Positions 30,364 to 35,196 of a stretch of DNA of 35,196 nt are shown here, piece after piece. The notes below the pieces were generated by a model. That model was not told the origin of the DNA. It saw only the letters and a program-made list of their open reading frames with translations, and made no database searches. A program made the position numbers and the translations under genes. Source of the DNA: Dendrosporobacter quercicolus (GTDB lineage Bacteria; Bacillota; Negativicutes; DSM-1736; Dendrosporobacteraceae); contig NZ_FNHB01000017.1 of the NCBI RefSeq assembly GCF_900104455.1, positions 1 to 35,196 of the forward strand, in the 5' to 3' direction. The first letter of the stretch is position 1. Every line of letters begins with the position of its first letter.

Positions 30364-31178
30364 CAGGCTTTAGCAGCATCCGCCAAAATTACCGCTTCAA
30401 ATCCGACATTGCCTGTATCCATAACCAGACCTGCCATCTGCCGCACCCGGTCCAGGCCGGCTGAAACACACAGCCGGACACTGCCGGTCAGGGCAGTGTC
30501 GGCTAACTGTCCCGCTGCGGCCAGCGCCTCATATGCCGCCACTGCCGTAGCCCTGGCCGGATCAACCATATGTACCGCCGGACCGACAACAGCCCGAATC
30601 GTCCGCTCAATAAACGGATAGTGCGTACAGCCTAAAATCAAAGTATCCATTCCGGCGGCCTTCAACGAAGCAAGCGCTGCCAACACCGCTTGCTCAACTT
30701 GCTCACCCTCGATGATCCCTTGCTCAATCAGCGGCACCAGAGCCGGACAAGCCTGAGGATAAATGCCGGCCAGCGGCGCAGCCGCTCGAAAGGCCCGGTA
30801 ATGGGCGCCGCTGGCAATGGTCGCCTGGGTGGCAATCACCCCGATCTGCTTATTGCGGCTAACCTTTAGAGCCTGCATCACGCCGGTATTCATCCCGACC
30901 AGTGTAAAAGGGTAGTTCCGCCGCGCTTCCTCCAGGCCCAGCGCAGTCATGGTATTGCAGGCAAAGATCGCCATCTTAACCTGTTGCCTGGCAAAGAATG
31001 TTAAAATCTGGTGCATAAAGCCTAAAATTTGCGCTGGGGACCGCGACCCATAGGGCGCTCTGGCAGTGTCGCCAAAATAGATAAGATTTTCCTGCGGCAG
31101 AATCTGTCGTACTTCCTTGACCACGGTAAGACCGCCTATCCCCGAATCAAATATACCGATGGGCGCATGATTTCCCAT
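30357..31178 (-). CDS. murI: Glutamate racemase
   Basis: The 273-residue enzyme makes D-glutamate for peptidoglycan. Catalytic residues are present: D11 (IGIFDSGIGGLTVV), C74 (FACNTMTAL) and C184-H186 (LGCTHYPFIE). FGDTARAPYGSRSP is the substrate loop. The usual ACNTAS is ACNTMT here, a mild change. ATG follows GGGAGGTGGCGCA. Length is normal for MurI. Confidence 0.95.
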   Translation of the reverse strand: MGNHAPIGIFDSGIGGLTVVKEVRQILPQENLIYFGDTARAPYGSRSPAQILGFMHQILTFFARQQVKMAIFACNTMTALGLEEARRNYPFTLVGMNTGVMQALKVSRNKQIGVIATQATIASGAHYRAFRAAAPLAGIYPQACPALVPLIEQGIIEGEQVEQAVLAALASLKAAGMDTLILGCTHYPFIERTIRAVVGPAVHMVDPARATAVAAYEALAAAGQLADTALTGSVRLCVSAGLDRVRQMAGLVMDTGNVGFEAVILADAAKAWC

Positions 31179-31262
31179 TGCGCCACCTCCCTTGTCACAG
31201 TTATTCTGCCTAACAGTTCTGCATTATATTCAACAGCTGAATGATGCGACAGGCGGCCTGAC

Positions 31263-31670
31263 TTAAACCTGCTCAACTGCTTTTAGTTTATTGCAATACA
31301 CAGCCGGCAGTCTGATGACTTTCCCACGGCTGTCGGTGAATACATTCTGCGTTCGCCCGGTTGCCAGCAATAATCCGTCAGCCTCACGCACGATTCTATA
31401 ACTGAAAACCATCTTTACCGCCGTAAGCTTTTCAGCCTGGGTTTCAATCAGGATACCATCGTCAAATCTTGCTGAAGCCCGGTATTTGCAGGCCACATCG
31501 GTGATGGGAAATACGATCCCCTCGGCGATTAATTCATTTAGTGTAATTCCGGCCTGACGTAAAAATTCCACCCGCCCCATCTCAAACCAGCGAAAATAAT
31601 TAGAGTGATGAACAACCCCCATTGCGTCCGTCTCCACAAACCGGACCTTATCCCTTACCACAGCTGCCAT
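31263..31670 (-). CDS. YbgC/FadM-type acyl-CoA thioesterase
   Basis: The 135-residue hotdog-fold enzyme starts at ATG 31670 after AAAAAGGGTG; a GTG three codons upstream is the alternative. RFVETDAMGVVHHSNYFRWF holds the catalytic Asp and the conserved His of the 4HBT family. FPITDVACKYRASARFDD and VKMVFSYRIV follow. It hydrolyses acyl-CoA thioesters; the substrate is unknown. It is upstream of murI by 85 bp on the same strand. Confidence 0.9.
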   Translation of the reverse strand: MAAVVRDKVRFVETDAMGVVHHSNYFRWFEMGRVEFLRQAGITLNELIAEGIVFPITDVACKYRASARFDDGILIETQAEKLTAVKMVFSYRIVREADGLLLATGRTQNVFTDSRGKVIRLPAVYCNKLKAVEQV

Positions 31671-31730
31671 AATAGTCACCCTTTTTCCTTTTCCAGTACA
31701 GAGTACTCAGTATAGTAAAGCACATGAGAA

Positions 31731-31750
31731 AACCCGGCTTACGCCGAGCC
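31731..31750 (-). terminator. Leftward terminator between small gene and thioesterase
   Basis: On the minus strand GGCTCGGC, GTAA loop, GCCGGGTT, then TTTCTC; G-U pairs are included. It could end ydcF transcripts that run antisense through the small gene at 31925. Confidence 0.55.
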
Positions 31751-31924
31751 TTGGCCACATGCTTAACACCTCATTATTTTACTTTTCTTTTGACCATTTG
31801 TCAAAAACCAGCCCTCCGCTCACTGCCGGAGAACAAAACTTCAGGCACCAAATAAAGACAGCATCAATATAATAAAGCAAGAAAAAAACACACAGACGCA
31901 TCACTCAAGTAAGGAGGAGTTATC

Positions 31925-32149
31925 ATGTCCGACAGACAAATCATCACCGAACCAACGGCAATATCAGAGATTGTGCTCGCTCAATTGAACTCATCACAAA
32001 ATATTTTAGCAGCCTTGATCGGTGCCAGTTCTTTTCAAACCAGCAATCTCTTAAGACCGGAAACAGTTGATCTGGTGATGGAAGCCTATGAAAAAATTTA
32101 TTGTCGGGTTAGCAAAGCTGTTTGCGACAATATGAACTGCCTGCGTTAA
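31925..32149 (+). CDS. Small hypothetical protein, 74 residues
   Basis: ATG at 31925 follows TAAGGAGGAGTTATC, an excellent ribosome site. The product begins MSDRQIITEPTAISEIVLAQ and ends CDNMNCLR; it is helical with a central NILAALIGASSF segment and two Cys at the C-terminus. No signal or membrane span. TATAAT occurs at 31868 without a convincing -35. It overlaps the convergent ydcF-like gene by 4 bp at the stops. No family is recognised. Confidence 0.7.
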   Translation: MSDRQIITEPTAISEIVLAQLNSSQNILAALIGASSFQTSNLLRPETVDLVMEAYEKIYCRVSKAVCDNMNCLR

Positions 32150-32898
32150 TACCATTTGCTGACGCCAAGGCCGATGTACTCCTTCGCGGCCAGGCTGACC
32201 GTCTGCAGCGACCCGGCCGTGGGGCGCAGCTGCGAAAAAGTAAAAACCGGCACGACATTGGCCTGATAATCCGCCGGAAACGGCAGAACGCTTAGTCCGG
32301 CCTTTTCGAACTGCCGGACAGCTCTGGCCATATGAAAGGCCGAGGTTACCAGGAGGGGCCGGCAAAATCCGTTCTGGTCAAGCAACTCCTTGCTGTACCT
32401 GGCATTTTCCGTGGTATTGCGGCTTTGGTTTTCCACAATGATCTCATTTTGCGGTACCCCTAACCCGATCAAAATAGATTTTGCAATCTCAGCCTCCCAT
32501 CCGCTGGTCTGGTATACCTGACCGCCTGACACCAGTATGGGAACCCTTAACCGCTGATACAAATGCGCGGCCGTCAGTAAACGGTTGGCGGCAAAACCGG
32601 ACAGCTGGCCAAGGCCGTGAACCCCTTCAATGTCAGGCAGGGCGCCGCCGCCGAGCAGAACAATCACATCGCCCTGCGGCTGCAGCGGCGGCGTATATTG
32701 CGATTCCAGCGGCCTGATGATCATATCGCTGACCCATTGCGTACTGCACAAATACAGCGTCAGAGTAATGACGGTCAATAATTTCGGCAGCCTGCCGCAG
32801 TAACGATAAGCCTGCAGGCAGCACAATACCAGAAGAATAATAAAAATACCCGGCGGCAGTAAAAATGTGCTATAAAAAAATTGCAACAGTTCAATCAT
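32146..32898 (-). CDS. YdcF/ElyC-type (DUF218) membrane protein
   Basis: The protein is 250 residues from ATG 32898 (GGAGTG upstream); an in-frame ATG seven codons earlier is possible. Two N-terminal spans, FLLPPGIFIILLVLCCLQ and LLTVITLTLYLCST, are followed by the DUF218 domain: DVIVLLGGGALPD, LYQRLRVPILVSGGQ, NQSRNTTENARYSKELL and LVTSAFHMARAVRQFEKAGL. Members affect envelope or peptidoglycan precursor metabolism. Complete. Confidence 0.9.
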   Translation of the reverse strand: MIELLQFFYSTFLLPPGIFIILLVLCCLQAYRYCGRLPKLLTVITLTLYLCSTQWVSDMIIRPLESQYTPPLQPQGDVIVLLGGGALPDIEGVHGLGQLSGFAANRLLTAAHLYQRLRVPILVSGGQVYQTSGWEAEIAKSILIGLGVPQNEIIVENQSRNTTENARYSKELLDQNGFCRPLLVTSAFHMARAVRQFEKAGLSVLPFPADYQANVVPVFTFSQLRPTAGSLQTVSLAAKEYIGLGVSKWY

Positions 32899-33016
32899 GT
32901 CCGTCTCACTCCATAACATTAAGATATGCTCATTTTAACACAAAACCCGGCCGGCAGAATTTATTTTGCAATTTATTCTCGATTCCCGCCTGTCCGGCGC
33001 AGCGGCAGATGGTACT

Positions 33017-33055
33017 CAGTGGCGCCGTTAAAGAATTTCTTTAACGGCGCCACTG
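33017..33055. repeat. 39-bp near-perfect palindrome with 19-bp arms
   Basis: CAGTGGCGCCGTTAAAGAA is mirrored exactly across a single T. It lies between the GH18 stop (minus strand) and the ydcF start, with no T-run on either side, so it is not a standard terminator. It could be a binding site or strong RNA hairpin closing the GH18 transcript. Confidence 0.85.
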
Positions 33056-33109
33056 ATATTTGGCAAAAACAAACGGCGTAACGGTTCGCAGTCCCCCGCC
33101 GGACTGCTG

Positions 33110-34132
33110 TTATTCCACATGGTCAATATCGGTATTGCCGCCCAAACGCCATAAGCTAATCCGGCTTACCCCCTGCGCTTTGGCAATGGCAATCCAGTAA
33201 TTCAGTGTTTGAACATCCGCGTACCAGACCTGATACCAAACGCCGTTATCCAGATAATCGAACACCAGGCACCGGCTCTCATCGTCTCTTCTTGCTTCAC
33301 GCTCATAGGTTACAGCAAGCGTTTTTGCTTCCACTTCCGTTAAAAATCTTTTTTCTCCGTTATCGCCCCACACACAGCCGCCGGTCGAAAAGGCCGCCGC
33401 TTTCTCTCCCGGCAAAGCATTCATTGCCGTCAGGATTTTCCGGATAAAGGCCGGATTGGCCTTCGGGCCCGGTTCGCTATGTAAGCCGTAAAGATTGTAA
33501 AACATAACAACATATTCCGGCCCCTGGAAAAAACCGGTGGAGGCAAACGGCGCCCCCGGTTCCAGTACCAGCCGCAGCTTCAGGTTATTTTGCCGGGCTT
33601 TGCCATAAAGCTTGTCCGCAAACCGCAAAAAAGACTGCCCGGTTGTTTCATCGTTCCATATTCGTTCATAGTCAATCTCAATACCGTCAAACCCGCCCTG
33701 CAAGGTCAGGGCAATGATTTGGTCAATGTGCTGTTCCATTGCGCGCTCATCGGCAAATAAGCGGCGGAGAACCTCGCTATCCTTCAGCGCAACCGATCCG
33801 TCGGCATTTTGCTTATCATTGACAAAGGTAAGATAAGTTTCATATTTTCCTGTTTTCTTGGTTAAATCGCTTTTTTTACGCCTAAGCGATTCTGGAATAA
33901 AAGCCTGGTCATTCTGATCAAAATAAGCCCCAAAATAACAAAGCTTCTCGAGGTTATTTACCGCTCTTGTCAAATCCCTTTCGCCCTCGTCCAAATCCCA
34001 GTAAGCCAACCAGGCCGACAGCTTTGCCGGTTCCCCGCCGGCCTCCGGCGGACCCAGGCTGCAGCCTGCTAAGCTGCCGATAACCAGCAATACAATAACC
34101 GCTTTAAAAAATTTGCCGACGATGTCGCTCAC
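33110..34132 (-). CDS. GH18-family lipoprotein (chitinase-like / cortex-lytic type)
   Basis: The 340-residue protein has a lipoprotein signal: KFFKAVIVLLVIGSLAGC, with lipobox LAGC at 21-24. The mature part is a TIM barrel of GH18: LSAWLAYWDLDEGE, GGFDGIEIDYERIW (catalytic Glu of DxxDxDxE, with DGIEIDYE), LRLVLEPGAPF, and YVVMFYNLYGLHSE. SRISLWRLGG near the end closes the barrel. It likely cuts N-acetylglucosamine or N-acetylmuramic linkages on the outer face of the inner membrane, as in spore YaaH/SleL relatives. GTG is the only start in range; its ribosome site is weak. Confidence 0.88.
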   Translation of the reverse strand: MSDIVGKFFKAVIVLLVIGSLAGCSLGPPEAGGEPAKLSAWLAYWDLDEGERDLTRAVNNLEKLCYFGAYFDQNDQAFIPESLRRKKSDLTKKTGKYETYLTFVNDKQNADGSVALKDSEVLRRLFADERAMEQHIDQIIALTLQGGFDGIEIDYERIWNDETTGQSFLRFADKLYGKARQNNLKLRLVLEPGAPFASTGFFQGPEYVVMFYNLYGLHSEPGPKANPAFIRKILTAMNALPGEKAAAFSTGGCVWGDNGEKRFLTEVEAKTLAVTYEREARRDDESRCLVFDYLDNGVWYQVWYADVQTLNYWIAIAKAQGVSRISLWRLGGNTDIDHVE

Positions 34133-34179
34133 TCCCCGCCGCCCTGACCGGTGATCATCCGGCCGCCTATTCGAAACTT

Positions 34180-34345
34180 ACTAGTACCTTGTCAGCCTTA
34201 AAACGGTAGAATAATGGCGAGGCTATTTTTCGTAAGACAAGGCGGAGGAGGGAGGCATACCGGGAGTATGCTGACCGACGACAACGCAGGCTTGCGGAAA
34301 ATAGACCGTCAGTATTCACTGAATTAGGGCTGACACGGTACTAGT
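34180..34345. mobile_element. 166-bp MITE-like element with 18-bp terminal inverted repeats
   Basis: The ends ACTAGTACCTTGTCAGCC and, on the other strand, ACTAGTACCGTGTCAGCC match at 17 of 18. Inside, CTATTTTTCGTAAG pairs with CTTGCGGAAAATAG, and GCATAC/GTATGC makes an apical hairpin, so the whole element folds into one cruciform. No transposase is encoded. It sits in a gap between two minus-strand genes. I recall near-identical purine-rich cores in other Firmicute genomes but could not check this. Confidence 0.75.
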
Positions 34346-34406
34346 CCCCTTTATTTTCCTATTTCCATTAAACAGCCGTAAAGCCCTGCAAGCGCACGAA
34401 TATCGG

Positions 34407-35196
34407 CTATGCCTCCTGCCTTTTGCCCTGCTTTTTGGCCAGCTCCGCCAGATCGGCCGGCGTCAGGCGCGTTCCCCACGTCGTTTTCCAGAAAGTCACC
34501 CAGGCAACCGGCATCTGCCATAACAGCACCGCTTCATAATACAGGCAAAACCACAGTCCAAACACCCAGGTCGAGCTTCTCCTCAGAAATAACTGCGCCA
34601 TACTCATCAGCAGGGCCATCAGGCATAATCCCAGGATAAACGTCAGCGGAAACACCCGGTGCAGCACCGGAATGTAGATCAGGTTATACAGTACAATCAC
34701 CGGCGCCAGCAGCGGCACCAGCAGCCCCATGTAAAACGACAAAGCCATAAACGGCTCCTTCTTCCACATAAAGCCGCCCGCGATCAGCGTTTCTCTCAGC
34801 CACGACCGTTTCCAGCGCATCTGCTGCTTTAAAAAGACCCCGTAACGATTTGGTACGATCGTGCTGCAGATTGCCGTATCCTGATATCCCGTCCGGTTCT
34901 CTCTTAAAATAAAGTTGGTCATGCTCCGGTCATCACCAAACGTCGCTTTCTCTCCCAAAAACCGCTGATTCAGCCAGCTGTCCAGATGCTTGATCACCAG
35001 CTCTTTCCGGTAGCACGACAGCGGGCCCGATAAACAGGTTACCGCGTCAAAATAGCCTTCCGCCGCTTTCATGATCCGAAAGGCGATAAAGTATCTTACC
35101 GCCTGCATTTTTGTCAGGGTATTGGTATAGGTGTTGGCCACATCGGTACGACCGGATACGCCCCCCATTTTTTTGTCTTTGAACGGCTGTACGATG
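34407..35196 (-). CDS. Hyaluronan synthase-like glycosyltransferase family 2, 5' end outside the window
   Basis: At least 262 C-terminal residues are visible and the frame is open to the right edge; the ATG at 35168 is internal (IVQPFKDKKMGGVSGRTDVA). Motifs of class I hyaluronan/chitin-type synthases are GGVSGRTDVAN, CLSGPLSCYRKELV, FGDDRSMTNFIL and QQMRWKRSWLRE (the QxxRW type). Four hydrophobic segments follow: FMALSFYMGLLVPLLAPVI, VFPLTFILGLCLMALLM, WVFGLWFCLYYEAVLLW and the adjoining end. It would polymerise and export a polysaccharide at the inner membrane. Confidence 0.92.
   Translation of the reverse strand, partial: IVQPFKDKKMGGVSGRTDVANTYTNTLTKMQAVRYFIAFRIMKAAEGYFDAVTCLSGPLSCYRKELVIKHLDSWLNQRFLGEKATFGDDRSMTNFILRENRTGYQDTAICSTIVPNRYGVFLKQQMRWKRSWLRETLIAGGFMWKKEPFMALSFYMGLLVPLLAPVIVLYNLIYIPVLHRVFPLTFILGLCLMALLMSMAQLFLRRSSTWVFGLWFCLYYEAVLLWQMPVAWVTFWKTTWGTRLTPADLAELAKKQGKRQEA

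Overview
The window looks like chromosome from an anaerobic, low-to-mid GC Firmicute with a diderm, spore-forming lifestyle, most likely a Negativicute of the Sporomusaceae type. This is inference from gene content: a B12-dependent glutamate fermentation operon, a fumarase plus fumarate reductase/succinate dehydrogenase operon, consensus sigma-A promoters with strong AGGAGG ribosome sites, and typical Firmicute housekeeping genes. No database search was possible.

Region 1 (1-4368) is the right end of an integrated phage-like element. It is visibly richer in GC than the DNA beside it and sits against the 3' end of a tRNA-Arg(ACG) gene. Inward from the tRNA it carries a tyrosine integrase, a stand-alone copy of the integrase arm-binding domain, a 15-codon leader-like ORF and an XRE repressor. 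A divergent promoter pair follows, then an excisionase-like HTH protein, a replisome-organizer-like protein with three DnaA boxes inside its coding sequence, an SSB, and a cell-wall amidase cut by the window edge. Region 2 (4443-7950) is AT-rich and holds small accessory genes: a 49-codon ORF, a decayed ORF, a PGRP/T7-lysozyme type amidase, a DUF134-NifX pair behind a promoter with repeated operators, a 5-TM protein, and a Pro-Gly-Arg tRNA cluster.

Region 3 (7951-12712, minus strand) is one operon, fumA-fumB-sdhC-sdhA-sdhB, with a clear promoter and terminator. Region 4 (12738-23288, minus strand) is a ten-gene operon: gntR-glmS-glmL-glmE-mal-[P-loop/SAD protein]-citD-citE-citF-citC. It encodes the methylaspartate route: glutamate mutase with its reactivase, methylaspartate ammonia-lyase, and a citrate-lyase-type complex that here is most likely citramalate lyase. 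The hydratase step (mesaconate to citramalate) is absent from this operon and may be done by the class I fumarase next door. Pyruvate made here could pass to succinate and propionate through the fumarase and fumarate reductase, so the two operons together fit glutamate to acetate plus propionate.

Region 5 (23531-32149) is mostly minus-strand housekeeping: RDD protein, YfcE-type phosphodiesterase, RdgB, RNase PH, a histone-deacetylase-family protein with an extra Cys-rich tail, a hydantoinase/oxoprolinase-family protein, an F420-ligase-like protein, a membrane-anchored protein, a previously uncalled 40-codon membrane ORF, MurI and a YbgC-type thioesterase. A small plus-strand gene follows. Region 6 (32146-35196) has a YdcF protein, a GH18 lipoprotein, a MITE-like 166-bp element and a hyaluronan-synthase-like glycosyltransferase cut by the right edge.
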